NCBI GenBank assembly: GCA_946406115.1
Contig: OX291540.1
Coordinates: 54,651,511-54,715,510 of the forward strand
Length of the DNA stretch: 64,000 nt
Source of the DNA: Apoda limacodes
Taxonomy: Eukaryota; Arthropoda; Insecta; Lepidoptera; Limacodidae
Direction: 5' to 3'
Shown: in pieces, positions 22,866 through 34,861 of the stretch
How the letters are laid out: the number at the start of each line of letters is the position of its first letter
Position numbering within the stretch: position 1 is the stretch's first letter
The notes under the pieces: generated by a model
The model's input: only the letters and a program-made list of their open reading frames with translations
What the model was told of the DNA's origin: nothing
Database searches by the model: none
Translations under genes and position numbers: made by a program

Positions 22866-24575
22866 AAAGACAATTAAATAAAACTCATAAAAAGTTATAA
22901 ACTTTATATTACTTAAATCAATTTTATAAATTACTACAAATCTTAATTTTGTATATATTATCTTACTCTAACATTACAACATTCACAAATTAATATACAT
23001 ATCAAATTAATAAAATATAAATAAATCTATGCCTAAAAATTAACATTAAAATAAAAGTATAGAATGTGTTATAATATAAACGAAAAATTAAATTATAAAA
23101 ATTATAGGAGTAGTATTATCTTTGGTATTGTGTATTGTGTATTGCCTGTATTCAATAAAACTACAATTATAACCTAAATCTAACTACAGTAAAACAACGA
23201 TATGTTTACATTTCTTACCTTAGTAAACACTTAAGAAACTATTTAGTTGCGCATTGCCACATCCATCATTATTGTTCTGTGTAACATTTCATTCGTTTGC
23301 TAACTTGTGCAGTGTGAATAGCGATATGCATATTACTGGTTTCCGTGTTGTTCTTACCCTCCGGTTAACTTAAAATGTTAGCCGAACTTGGTTGTAAATT
23401 ACGTAATATGTGTCTAAAATTCTCATGTAAGTGAATTTTGTATGTAAATTCTTATGAGAAATAATTTTCTTTAACCACAAAGTCCCTAGTTTTGAGCGCA
23501 GAGAGAGCGGGCGAGTTGTCATGATAAAGCAGTAGACCGCGGAGACCTGTGTTGCTCACAGCAGTAAACACTTCTGAACTTTTTACACTGTAAAAATTTT
23601 CTGCACTAGTAACATTCAGGAATGACACTAATTTTGTAAAGCGTTGACACCAAATACCTCGTCAAAGTGCAAAAACTAGCGAATAATCTTCCCTGCGTTC
23701 CTAAATTCCCTTTAATTTGTTGTTTTGGGACAGCCAAACTGTCGACTAGAACTTAGTTCTGGATCGTATCGATAAATTCAAGATCCTTCAATTCCATACA
23801 CGCCGATAAGAGCCCGCTTGGAAGCAAGCAATCATGTCACGGCACTATTTTACGTGGGTTTGCTTGTGAGTATCAGTTAAGTTGTGCAGCTCGACAGTTC
23901 AATTCAGTTCGTCAATAATGTTAAAGGAATTTAGAAATTGGAACGTTCATATTTTTACTTATAATTAATTGTGTTCTCAAAATGACAGTTACAATACAAG
24001 TTACAACAGGCCAATGTCCCGAGCATAAAAACTATTTATCGCAAAACTCTACGTTGACTAGTCGTCGATGAAAAGATGAGTACCCAAGTTCTAGATTGAT
24101 TTATATTGTTAATTAATTAAAACTAACAAAATATTTTTATGACGTAGTTAACTTAAGTTTTTGCGCTATTACATTTATAATACTTGTACTGTGCTTTCGC
24201 AAAACTAAGGTTGGTTGAGGCGTCCGGCAACAGCGGCAGCGACACAGCTGCCACTCGTACTTTGACTCCGCCCGCGTATTATTTAAATACCCCTATTTTG
24301 ATTTTTAAAAAGAATATGTGATTATTTACAAAACGGGAGAATCAAATCCTAAGTACTTAGCACGCGTTAAATAATAGTATCATTTTCATTTTCCTCAAAG
24401 TTATTCATAAACAAAACTAACCTAACAGGTTTTTTTTTTGACGAGCAAACGACGAGTGTAACTTATCGTGTTTCTAATAGTAGTTTAAAAAACCTTACAT
24501 TTAAATAAAAAAGTGATTTTAAAAACTTGTACTTGTACTGTGCGTTTGTTGTACGCTTTGTTGTTGACTGTCCAG
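22866..24575. other. last-intron spacer of the chitin-binding gene
   Basis: AT-rich to 23450, mixed afterwards. No gene recognised. The acceptor GTTGACTGTCCAG ends it. Confidence 0.45.
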
Positions 24576-24747
24576 GAGTGACTGTCAGAAGTTCTGGCGG
24601 TGCGTCGAGGGTCTCCCGCAGGTGGGCACGTGCTCCGACGGGCTGTACTACAACGCGCGCACGCAACAGTGCGACTTCGAGGCGAACGCCAAGTGCGAAC
24701 TCGCCCAGCAGGACGAACTACAGACAGAGTTCATCGTATACAAGTAG
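24576..24747 (+). CDS. chitin-binding protein terminal exon, CBM14 domain 2 and stop
   Basis: After the acceptor TGTCCAG the first G completes a Pro codon. SDCQKFWRCVEGLPQVGTCS follows, then a DGLYYNARTQQCDF segment and an EANAKC segment, which supply cysteines 2 to 6 of the second peritrophin-A domain with its typical aromatics. The protein ends ELQTEFIVYK and TAG at 24745-24747, about 20 residues after the domain. The reading in the other plus frame from 24527 has an ORF only by chance. With the other exons this yields a secreted protein of roughly 230-240 residues with two chitin-binding modules joined by a linker of about 85 residues. Confidence 0.93.
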
Positions 24748-24838
24748 ATGATAACAGAGCGTAGTGAATGACGGCGACAGATTCACCTGTCTGATCGTAT
24801 AAGCATGTATAAGCATAAGCCTACCTACCTACCATCAA

Positions 24839-24844
24839 AATAAA
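24839..24844 (+). terminator. polyadenylation signal AATAAA (proximal)
   Basis: 92 bp after the stop codon of the chitin-binding gene. Confidence 0.45.
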
Positions 24845-25436
24845 ATAGATGTTTTTTTATTTAAATATGATGATACACTTTAACTATAATTTTGCACATT
24901 CTTATACCTTTTTTTCTTCCTATGATCAAAAACCCAAACTCCCCAATACTCTTCTCTTACATGTAGGTACCGCTGTTTACTCTTTATTCATTTTGCATTC
25001 CTACATATATCTGAAGGGTTTGTAAGACATTAATTACACTAAGTACCTACAAAGCCCAATTCAAACTTGTATTAACCTTATTTTGTACATATGTATGTAT
25101 TTGATGTAAATATACAGTATTTTTATAGTTTTTAGGGTTGCCGCTTTTGTCGAAAACCCTAATTCCTAACATTTTCACATATAATTTTTATTTATCAAAC
25201 AGTGTGATGTCGCGTACAAATTATTCACAAAATATTATCTAATTATATTCAGTTTTTCTGATGAGTTATATAATTTTGTAGAATATTAACTTCGACGATT
25301 TCGCAGAATATTTTAAAAATTCTATTGTACATATTAAATAGAGTTAATTAGTCACTAGTTTTCACACAAAATATGCTTATTTTATTTTATTGTGTTGTGT
25401 AAAGTGCTGGTTTCACTTATATTGTATACTTGTTAA

Positions 25437-25442
25437 AATAAA
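25437..25442 (+). terminator. polyadenylation signal AATAAA (distal)
   Basis: 690 bp after the stop codon, followed within 30 bp by a run of T. Confidence 0.45.
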
Positions 25443-25689
25443 GTTATGTTATAGCAGATTTCTTTTTTTATTGTTATGCTCTAGGGTCCGATACAAGTCC
25501 AATCATTTTTGAATTTTAATCTGGAAAAAGACAGACAGATTTTTTTCTTTCATATTTCACAGGTACGGATTCCGGCTATAACGGGTGACTTATCCAAAAC
25601 AAAAATCCTTAAATTAACTATTAATTATTCTTGGACATTTTACTCTCTGGCTCTGGCCCCAAAGTAAGCAAAGCTTGTGTTATTATATA

Positions 25690-25862
25690 TACTTCATTTA
25701 TGTAATTTTTTTTGTAAATACGTATATATCATACAAAAACACATTCAGACTCAAGACGAACACGAATGTTTATCACAAACATGTGTGTTCAGTGCGGGAA
25801 TCGAACCCACACCATCTACACAGCAGCTAGCCACACTACCTACCAACTAGGGTGCGAGAAAG
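25690..25862 (-). mobile_element. tRNA-derived SINE
   Basis: On the minus strand 25797-25807 is GGTTCGATTCC, a perfect RNA polymerase III B box. An A-box-like TAGTTGGTAGGTAGTGTGGC lies about 45 bp upstream. The non-tRNA body follows, with GATAAACATTCGTGTTCGTC, a text known from lepidopteran SINEs, and an AT-rich tail. It is not a functional tRNA, because the acceptor stem is not conserved. Confidence 0.75.
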
Positions 25863-26047
25863 TCAATTTTTAAGTTCATAAATATAGGATTGTTTCCTCC
25901 CGCGGTTGGAGTTTCTTTTTTAACCTTTTGGTATAGAAAATAATAAAGTCCATCTTAGTAAATAAAATGGGCCAAGTCACCAATGGGCCAGTCTTTCGCA
26001 GTGATGATAACGACGACTGGTAAAAGTTCCCTTCGGTAGCTTTGGCA

Positions 26048-26061
26048 AGCGACCAGAAAGC
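26048..26061. repeat. 14-bp target-site duplication, left copy
   Basis: AGCGACCAGAAAGC, identical to 28287-28300. It is part of the interrupted CR1 coding sequence and matches the uninterrupted homologue near 47568-47581. Confidence 0.95.
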
Positions 26062-28286
26062 TTTTTTTTTTTTTTTAATTCTGAGCTGACTATGCAGTTG
26101 GCTGTTGCAGCCATTACTGCTTCACCGGACTTTTGGGGCGAGACTCTGAAGGAGCCTCAGCCCATATAGCGCCCAACGCTCAAGGGCTCCCCGCGGGGGA
26201 AGCCTCGGCTTGGGTTGTCGCTCTCGGGGGCGTCCCTTCGACCGGCGTGAGTCTCGAACCCGAAGGTGAGTCACCGCCAGGAGGGGAGTTCCCCGTTACG
26301 CGGGTGCGGTTGCGATTGAGTGGGGGCGAGAAGCGCCCCGGCACTCTTTGATACCTAGTGTATCCTTGTGGGCGCCGACGAACCCGGGGACGTCGGCGTC
26401 GTGTTTGGAGGGAGGCCCTATTCGGGGAGGTCGTAGAGACTAATCTCGCTATCCGGACAGCGAGATCGTCATCTGGGGACGTTAGTACGTGCCGAGGCCG
26501 CCTAACAATAGTTTTACGACCGTGACCGGGTCGATCGGGGGGACGATACGTTGTGGATTGCACAATTAAACGATTCGGGTGATTTTGCGTACGCTCGAAA
26601 AAGCGGACTGCCAAGTCTTTAAAGTATTGGGGAATCGTGGGAAGTTCGAAGTCTCTGTGTAGGTCCGCATTGCGAACGTACCAAGAGGCTCCAGAGGCCG
26701 CTCTGAGAAAGCGGTTTTGGAGGGTCTGGAGTTTGTGGAGATTGCGCTTGGACAACGCAAAGACTACGCTAGCATAAGCTAGTATGGGACGGATACAAGT
26801 TGTGTAAAGATTTAGCTTATTTCTAAGCGACATCTTACTATACTTGCCTATCATGGGATAGAGACGGCCGAGGACAAAAGCGGCTCGGTCTCTGACTATT
26901 TTGGTGTGAGCTTGGAAGTTCAAACGACTATCCATGGTCACACCGAGATATTTGGTCTTATTTTGCCAGGGAATGGCACGACCGAAAAGAGAAAGGGGAG
27001 AAGGCCGCGGAGGGCGGCCTAGGGTAAAAAGGACGGCAGAGCTTTTGTCGGGATTCACCTCGATTCTCCATTTCCGAAACCACTCGCCTAGGGCGGTGAT
27101 AGCGGGTTGGAGTCTCTCAGTGATTCGACTCACTTGCCTATCTGTGGTATAGATAGCGGTATCGTCCGCAAAGAGGGCTAGTTGGGTACCTATCGTTTTA
27201 GGGATATCGTTAGTGTACAGAAGGTACAAGATGGGGGCGAGCACGGACCCTTGCGGGACTCCTGCTTCTATGGGACGGGGGGAAGAGAGAGTGCCTTCGA
27301 CTTTGTAGCGAAAGCTACGATTCGACAAATAGTCTCGTATGATGAGCACGAGACGATCTGGCAACTGAAAGTTGTACAGTTTAAAAATTAAACCGTTGTG
27401 CCAGACTTTGTCGAAAGCTTTCGCTACATCGAAGAAGACAGCGCCCGTGTGACGGGTCTTACCTAACGCTGGCTGAAAGCCTGTAAGAATATGTTCCGTT
27501 ATGCGGAGGACTTGATGGACGCATGAGTGTTTGGCACGAAAGCCGAACTGCTCATCTATTAAAATGCCTCTGGAAACTATAGCGTTCCGTAGGCGAGCGA
27601 GGAGGAGGCGTTCATAGAGTTTATCAAGGGCCTTTAGTAAACTTATGGGGCGATAGGAGGACGGCTCGGTACGAGCTTTACCTGGCTTATGGATGCCTAT
27701 AACAATTGCATCTTTCCATTGAGATGGAAAGATGCAATGTTCCATAGCAGCGTTAAAGATCGCTACTAGGAGGCAGACAAGGGGCAGAGTGAGGCGCTTT
27801 AGGATATCGTTAGAGATACCGTCCGCACCGGGGGCTTTACGGGGGCGTAGGTCTTTGATGACCTGTACGACTTCGTCGACAGTGACAGGGGGCAGGGGGT
27901 CTTGTGGAGGCAGAGAAGTTCTGCGCTCCACTTCGCCGTCTACCTCGCGCACGTGGTCGGGATCGAAGGGCTGTGTGCTTAAGGCACATTGGGCTTGGAG
28001 GCTAGACGCTAGGCAATCCGCTTTTTCGTCGTCGTTGAACGCGGGAACGTTGTTGGGACGAGTTAACGGAGGGAGAGAGTTTGCGGTTTCGGATTTTAGA
28101 GCTCTGGCTAAGTGCCAATAAGCTTGGTGAGAAGGAGAAATGTTCTCCAAAAGATCACCGAAACGTTGGGCGCGGAGCTCAGCTACAGCGGTTCTTACAC
28201 GGCGGTGTAAGTCGTTGAAGCGAGCTTTATTTTCGGTAGTGGGAGCGCGATCGCGTGCGCGGCGGGCCGCGTTACGCTCAGTCAAT
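26062..28286 (-). mobile_element. 5'-truncated Jockey-clade LINE, 2.2 kb
   Basis: The element lies exactly between two 14-bp duplications. Its poly(A) appears as a 15-base T run at 26062-26076. Its 5' end at 28286 is inside the ORF2 region between endonuclease and polymerase. It carries one open frame (next entry) and a 3' untranslated region of about 115 bp. Loss of the 5' end is the usual outcome of interrupted target-primed reverse transcription. The intact frame and perfect duplication point to a recent insertion. Confidence 0.93.
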
Positions 28287-28387
28287 AGCGACCAGAAAGC
28301 ACGACTCCCAGAAGGATAGCTCGCAAATCGCCCACCTATTTTGCTGATGAATTGGAATTTTGCTCTGGCAGTTACTCGAGTCAGCAT
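26180..28387 (-). CDS. Jockey reverse transcriptase ORF (chimeric N-terminus)
   Basis: 735 codons, no internal stop. Residues 1 to about 33 come from the host CR1 copy (TARAKFQFISKIGGR, YPSGSRAFWSL), and the Jockey sequence begins at LTERNAARRARD. RT blocks follow in order: RPRKAPGADGISNDILK (about 181-197), SSYRPISLLKALDKLYERLL (243-262), DEQFGFRAKHS (278-288), VFFDVAKAFDKVWH with catalytic Asp (317-330), AGVPQGSVLAPILYLLYTND (375-394) and the catalytic FADD (406-409). A thumb/C-terminal region rich in Arg and Pro ends the protein. The FADDTAIY form fits the Jockey clade. The apurinic endonuclease domain is absent, so the copy could not mobilise itself. The Met at residue 1 is CR1-derived, and whether any protein is made is unknown. 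Confidence 0.9.
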   Translation of the reverse strand: MLTRVTARAKFQFISKIGGRFASYPSGSRAFWSLLTERNAARRARDRAPTTENKARFNDLHRRVRTAVAELRAQRFGDLLENISPSHQAYWHLARALKSETANSLPPLTRPNNVPAFNDDEKADCLASSLQAQCALSTQPFDPDHVREVDGEVERRTSLPPQDPLPPVTVDEVVQVIKDLRPRKAPGADGISNDILKRLTLPLVCLLVAIFNAAMEHCIFPSQWKDAIVIGIHKPGKARTEPSSYRPISLLKALDKLYERLLLARLRNAIVSRGILIDEQFGFRAKHSCVHQVLRITEHILTGFQPALGKTRHTGAVFFDVAKAFDKVWHNGLIFKLYNFQLPDRLVLIIRDYLSNRSFRYKVEGTLSSPRPIEAGVPQGSVLAPILYLLYTNDIPKTIGTQLALFADDTAIYTTDRQVSRITERLQPAITALGEWFRKWRIEVNPDKSSAVLFTLGRPPRPSPLSLFGRAIPWQNKTKYLGVTMDSRLNFQAHTKIVRDRAAFVLGRLYPMIGKYSKMSLRNKLNLYTTCIRPILAYASVVFALSKRNLHKLQTLQNRFLRAASGASWYVRNADLHRDFELPTIPQYFKDLAVRFFERTQNHPNRLIVQSTTYRPPDRPGHGRKTIVRRPRHVLTSPDDDLAVRIARLVSTTSPNRASLQTRRRRPRVRRRPQGYTRYQRVPGRFSPPLNRNRTRVTGNSPPGGDSPSGSRLTPVEGTPPRATTQAEASPAGSP
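28287..28300. repeat. 14-bp target-site duplication, right copy
   Basis: AGCGACCAGAAAGC, identical to 26048-26061. Confidence 0.95.
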
Positions 28388-29740
28388 TTAATTTGCGTTT
28401 TATCTCAGAAATATTTGGATCCTTATTATTTAGAGCCGTGGTCCAAGCCTCATATGCAATTTGCTTTAGAATTTTAGCTTCTCTGCAAGACCTATTAAAC
28501 TACGGTCGTTTTTTCGACGCCGGCAGCAACTCGCAGGTTAGGTGTATAACATTCCATACCAGCGAGAATTGTCTCATTGACTGCAACTGCGCAGAAGTCT
28601 GGATCTTCTGAGCTAAAGCAGATCTGCCTGCACGGGTACGATGCATAAAATTCTCGCAATCAGAGCAAATTCATGAGCAGATATCCCTGCTTAGTTATTG
28701 GTTCGAGAACTGAGCCACTCACGATGGTGGGCGTGGGATATTGTTCTAGAACTTTGTCAGTCGTCAAACTCAGGTGCGTGAAGATTCGAGGTACTTCTGT
28801 GTCACCGCTATGAGACCTGTATAGGCACGCATAAATACGAGTGTGGCCGCCATGATCTACGCGCACCCACAATATCGCCAGGTCCCTGTCTTTGAAGACT
28901 ACGATGGCGGCGACAGCAGATATCGTCCCGGACGAACATACATACACCGGCACGACTCACAAAATTGTGCTCGAGTTTGTAGCCGGGATAGTGAAGGTAT
29001 GATGTATCGGCCGGGCAGGATATCTGAGTCTCCGTTAGGAAAATAATGGTCGGCTGCGCAGTCTCCAGATGGAGGTGGACTGCGTTAAGATTTGCATGAA
29101 TACCCCTAACGTTACATAAGTCCACATTAAATGTGGATGGAGCGGCCGCTGAAAAAACTGGTCCTTAATTTTCTTGCCAATTTTTTTTTTGTTAAAAAGT
29201 TACTTACAATATATACAAAATGAGGATTCACTGCACAGACACCTTAGAGGACAAAAGGTGCGGTACTAGAACTGCAAAAGCTCAGATAACACGGTTGCTG
29301 GCACGGCCGGCGGAAGGGCCCCTGATCCCCCTCTGTTGTAGTAGCCGGGTCCACTCCGGTCTCCTTCTCTGGCACGACTTTACACTGGCTGGCGCATTTC
29401 CCTGGGCGTAGATTAAGTGATCCCTGGATTCGGGAACCCGTTCAACCTGCGGGCGGCAAGCGGTCAGCCGTTTTATCAGGTCTATCTGGCTGCCGGACCA
29501 GCACGCCGGGTCTACGCCGAGCAATGACAGCAACAAGCACCGCCGGTCCTCCGCTGTCCGCGCAGCGAATCCTCAAAGAGCTCTGGCAACCTTACTCACC
29601 GCCAGGAACACAACACTACTCTAAGTTAGTGTTATTATGGCCGCAGTTTCTGTAAGGTGGAGGTACTTTCCCAGTTCAGGCTATGCCCCCTATTGTTCGG
29701 GCGGCTTGTTCAAGCGAGTACTTGCTCTACCTCTCTTAAA

Positions 29741-32259
29741 ATTAACGTAGTGCATCAATATCATGACGGGAATTAGCCAATAAGTTTTCTCTGCATACTG
29801 ATGACTCTGCTTACATTTTCATTTTGTGCAACGTATATAAACGTTGTTGGAAACAGAGGTAAAATACCTTCCTAGCTTCCGTTTGGTTGGAGTAACGTAC
29901 GTGATTAAACAAACAAAATTTAGAGTTTTGTTGTGGTGGGTATAATATAATACTAAAATATTTTTTAAAAATCTATTTTTCAGAAAGTGTTTCTGCAGCC
30001 TTTTTAGCGTGTAATCAAATAACTTATTACTTTCTTTAAAGTTGGTTAAAATTTAAAAACCTAGATTAGAAGGCGATTTTAATAGGTAGGGTATATTTCA
30101 ACACGTATTTTCTAATAAGATGTAAATCTGAAAAGTGTTTGTTATACCTACCTGAATCTAAAAATAATTATAAGCAAGTTCAAGAGTTACCTTCAGTTGG
30201 AAATGTAATTTTTCATACGAGCCGGAAATAATAATGTTAGATATAAACTTCTTCGTTCCTGTTTACCTCATGGTCATGGAAGTACATCTCACCTCTCGAA
30301 GGTAAAGTAAACAAGATCTCGAGTGGCGGGATTAGGGATGCCAACCGTACTATTACTATACTGTGGAAGGAAACATAGTGCCTAAATTGAAATGGGAGGA
30401 AGTATCAAGCTGATTAATTAAAAAGGTAATGAAATTTCATGTTTCTGATCTACCTAAAAAAATTAATTAACTTATTAAAAAACCTACTGCTATGTATTTT
30501 TCCTATGACTTGATACTACTGTAGTAATTGTACTATGATAAAATACTTTTCACTCGTTTATGAATGAATTAGGATGACGTGTGACGTCTTACTCAGAGTC
30601 AGCTGATTACTTACCTTGCTTGCTTATAACTATTCTTTTTTTCTGTCGTTTAATCTAATGCGACAGATAGTATACATACAACTTTATTAAAATATAACTA
30701 ATTTATCAAACTGTTGGACATACTAACTGTGGTCTACCTGCATCTACTGCAGGCGACAGATTTAAGCAACTAAGTTTTTCATACTGTACTTGGCATGCAA
30801 AATAAACATACATACATTTTCTGCTGCCAGCCTTTGTTAAAACTCAATTCCCCAGGGGAAGATAAATGAAAAGATAGGTTCGTTAATACAATTTATTTTT
30901 AGTTTTATATACAATCACTATTTCACAAATAAACAATTTGGAAGTCTATAATTCCATAATAAATTGTACTAAATTCAGTTTCCGAATTTATCTGTTTTGC
31001 CGTCTTTTTCCTATCTAGACGATGGTATCGTAATTTTCCCTTCGGGTCGACTGTATTGTCGAAAATATCAATTAATCGTAATATGATGTAATATTCACCA
31101 ATTTTCAGCAATCTATGCCATTACCATATTATCTTTTCAGATTGAGAAATTAAAAATCAATATGGCGAAAAAAACCAATCCGCAGAATCAATATAGCAAT
31201 AATCACCTATCCAAATAAATGCACTTAGGTACCTGTTGGGAGGGTTTATGGTAGAACCCACAACCTTGAGATATTTTATCGAGAAATTCAAACCTTCTTT
31301 AATTAAAGCTCGTGCGGTAAGTTCCTCTTGTAATTTACATCTCCTTAGTTCCTGTTCCTTGAAGAACTTGATGCACTCCAAAAAGATTAATTCCTATTTA
31401 TTTTAGGTAAAAATTGCAAATTTTGTTTTTAACATCTATCTTCGAGAAAATCTCCAAAAGACTCACTTTGAATATTTTTCCATCTGTCATCTTTTTAAAA
31501 ATCAGATTTAAAAGACTGTTGACGTAAATGAGTATGGCATTCCATGCCTGTATGGATATAGAATTTTACAATGATTTTGAAATAATAACACGCAAAAGGG
31601 TAATTTAAAGCTAATTACACACTACATATACAAAATAAAATACTTCACTCGCTACACCTTACCTGCTGGCTTTACTATCACGATAACTAAAGATGACTTA
31701 TATGTCTAGATTTCGTGTCCAGGCTCACAAAGCAAGCCACTCCAAGAACCTGAATTTTCAGGTACTTGCCGTCAGACTACTTATTACTACTGGTACTTTA
31801 TTCGTCAAAAATAAAATCACAAATATAAGCTAGGTGTACAAAGGCTTAATTAAAAGGATTAGGTACTCATAGAAGGTATAACCTACTAATATAATAAAGA
31901 TGTGCAGTACAGATAGTAACATTAGCAGCTGTGCTAGGTCGAGCCAGGGTTACAGCTGTCACTTCCTATTCTGAACTATTGTCAAAAAAACGTATTATTG
32001 ATAACAAAATCACTTTTAACAAGTTATTACTACATCTGCTTGCTATATTTGAGATACAAACTAAGTTTTCAAAATAATTATTTGCAAAAAAAACAGCAAA
32101 TGTTTTTCTGTCTGTGTTGCCAAGTCTGTAGGTACGTTCATTTCCCCAAGTTTAGTAAGGCGAATACTGAAACGACAATACATATTTTTTACCTAACGTC
32201 ACTTACATACATTACACTATTGCAGGTTGATAAAGTATTTATGTATTGATGACCCCTGT
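29741..32259. other. 2.5-kb AT-rich intergenic stretch, no gene recognised
   Basis: Only short chance frames, the longest about 83 codons at 31998-32249, without domain features. The text at 30715-30825 resembles a dispersed-repeat 3' end, but no boundaries were found. Confidence 0.5.
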
Positions 32260-32856
32260 GACACATTGTATCTTTAAAACATAAACCTTTGACACATTGT
32301 ATCTTTAAAACATAAACCTTTGACACATTGTATCTATAAAACATAAACCTTTGACACATTGTATCTATAAAACATAAACCTTTGACACATTGTATCTATA
32401 AAACATAAACCTTTGACACATTGTATCTATAAAACATAAACCTTTGACACATTGTATCTATAAAACATAAACCTTTGACACATTGTATCTATAAAACATA
32501 AACCTTTGACACATTGTATCTATAAAACATAAACCTTTGACACATTGTATCTTTAAAACATAAACCTTTGACACATTGTATCTATAAAACATAAACCTTT
32601 GACACATTGTATCTATAAAACATAAACCATTGACACATTGTATCTATAAAACATAAACCTTTGACACATTGTATCTATAAAACATAAACCTTTGACACAT
32701 TGTATCTATAAAACATAAACCTTTGACACATTGTATCTATAAAACGTAAACCTTTGACACATTGTATCTATAAAACATAAACCTTTGACACATTGTATCT
32801 ATAAAACATAAACCTTTGACACATTGTATCTATAAGACATAAACCTTTGACACATT
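32260..32856 (+). repeat. 31-bp minisatellite, about 19 units
   Basis: Units of 31 bp, GACACATTGTATCTATAAAA followed by CATAAACCTTT, in register with no indels from 32260. A few units have TCTTTAAAAC instead of TCTATAAAAC (the first two and one internal), and single-base variants occur. Confidence 0.97.
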
Positions 32857-33682
32857 AGTATAGTATATAGGCACATAGTTCAACATTGAACATAGGCTTT
32901 TGCCATGTAATACTGCATACTATAAGTCTTTAGCCACGTGTGGCCCTAAGGCATTTTATTCACATAGTAGGAGGCTGTACCACGCTTAGTCTTCCCTATC
33001 CATGTTTGCCATTTGAGAGCTTGCTTTCCATCTGTTATCGGTTTGAAGAGCGATTTCACCTACCCATTGCCATTGCCATTGCCATTTCAGCTTGCATGGG
33101 CCTTAGTGGATGTGCTCAAGATTTCAAGACCATGTTCATTATTGGTTCATAACAAAACACTGATTGCTGATTTACAACTTTAATATTTTAAACAACTAAA
33201 TATTTGAATCTGCTAAAAATATATCGAGCCTAATTCAACAAGTCTTCTGCCCTTTATAACTATGCAATAAAATTAAACATCTTATGTTATGGCCACAGAT
33301 ATATTAGCTTGAGATGTGGCTGTATTTACCTATTGGTAGCGTTCAAGGATTTTCAATGCAGATAACGAGCAGTCTAAGTAGCAGAACTATGAAATTTGGC
33401 AAAGACAGCCTTTTCAAAGATAAATAGTTTAAAAATATATAACAGAAATGATTTTAGGATACACATAGTGGGCCGCCATGTATAAATTTACTTTCATTTC
33501 TAAAAATAATATATTGTTTAAAGCTTAATATACATCTAAGTGAAAATATTTAGTGAGTACATCGACACTAACTAAAACAAAATGTGATATAATTACATGA
33601 ATGTCATACGCAAGCTCTTGCCATTGCCATTGCACACCATTTAACTTATCCATTTCAGAAACAAGCCTAAGAGAAGATGTGG
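32857..33682. other. intergenic spacer
   Basis: No gene recognised. A short CCATTG-repeat (33063-33085) recurs near 33620. Confidence 0.4.
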
Positions 33683-33794
33683 CAAGTAACACAGAGCAAG
33701 TAACACAGAGCAAGTAACACAGAGCAAGTAACACAGAGCAAGTAACACAGAGCAAGTAACACAGAGCAAGTAACACAGAGCATGTAACACAGAG
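33683..33794 (+). repeat. 14-bp minisatellite, eight units
   Basis: CAAGTAACACAGAG repeated from 33683. The last unit has CATG instead of CAAG, and a partial unit follows. Confidence 0.95.
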
Positions 33795-34861
33795 CATGTT
33801 GCCAATCAATAATCCAGGAACAAAGTAACCACACACACATCTATTTAAACATGTATACACACACATACATATTTATGCATTCTTATTTCCCCCACCAAAC
33901 TAACAATCCCCTCCAAGAACTGAGGGGGGGCTTGAACTTTAAAAACTATTGAAAGCTCAACAGCGTGTGATGAAGGTCTCCAATCCAAAAGCACACTGGT
34001 AAGAGCTAATATGAAACTCTGATCTGGGTAAACAAAATACTGAATGCCACTAACAATTTTACCTACTTTATTTAGAAGATACATAAAAATTGCAGGATTT
34101 AAAATCTAAAACAAAAATAAAAATACTATTACTTATTACATAGATTTTTTTTATATCTACAATTTCTTCAAATCTTTCTATGGATGATAGTGATAGTTGA
34201 CTGAACCTGTCTGGAATTTTTCACAAAATTTCGTAAATTATGAGTGGGGGTGACTTAGTTACAAACATAACAGATAACAAAAAATAACCTTAATCTAATA
34301 TCTAGGCATAGATAATTCTGTGAAATAATTAGTGTAGGTACTTGTCCCGGAAAAAACTGGGGTGATTAGCCCTCCTCCAAGCCCCACCCTACGGCCGCCT
34401 ATGGTATACACATAACACATAAAATATGTGTACCTATATCTAAGAACAATGCTAGTGCACTTGATTGACCAAAATTTCATACAATTAATAAAAACCTTAT
34501 AAAAATACTTGTTATAACATAATATTGCTAAGGAAAACATTGAGGAGTAAATAAAATAAACTGATGACAGGGGAGTTATATAACTCGTTGGCAAGTACAT
34601 TAAGCAGCTACTTCATTCCTGCGGCAGAGTTACCTAAAATAAAAAACATGTACATACTTAATCTGAAAAACAAAAATCGGCAATAAGTTAGGGTTCCGTG
34701 ATCCAGAATTATTGCACTGTAAACCGAAAGCCTTCCTAATAATTTCAGATTTCTAGGCTAGCATACATTTTTTAGGGTTCCGTACCCAAAGGATAAAAAC
34801 GGGCTGCTTAAATGCACAATCAAATATACTCTACTTTTAATAATAAAATACAATATTAATA
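33795..34861. other. intergenic spacer with dispersed-repeat text
   Basis: GGGTTCCGT words at about 34690 and 34776 belong to a dispersed lepidopteran repeat also seen at 12236. No gene recognised. Confidence 0.4.

Larger units (their letters stand above)
24748..25465 (+). other. 3' untranslated region of the chitin-binding gene
   Basis: AT-rich sequence after the stop. AATAAA occurs at 24839-24844 and at 25437-25442, so two polyadenylation points are possible. The second is followed by a T-rich stretch. Confidence 0.55.
25960..29740 (-). mobile_element. decayed CR1/Zenon LINE interrupted by a Jockey element
   Basis: Minus-strand copy of the 45.7-49.4 kb family. Sequence 28287-29740 holds the 5' leader (to about 29140), the endonuclease start (28808-29125 reads DLCNVRGIHANLNAVHLHLE and FLTETQI) and the linker. 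25960-26061 continues the same element after the insertion. About 265 bp are deleted near 28660 (compare 47945-48205) and about 30 bp near 28735. The reverse transcriptase is lost. The copy was already inserted when the Jockey element landed in it. Confidence 0.88.

Noticed and set aside
25797..25862. Possible tRNA gene on the minus strand
   Set aside because: Has A- and B-box-like text but no closed acceptor and anticodon stems, and is followed by a SINE body.
27732..28121. 129-codon plus-strand frame
   Set aside because: Antisense shadow of the Jockey reverse transcriptase frame, caused by its GC-rich codons.
33525..33866. 113-codon minus-strand frame
   Set aside because: Its repetitive Leu/Cys middle is the translation of the 14-bp minisatellite; no other coding support.
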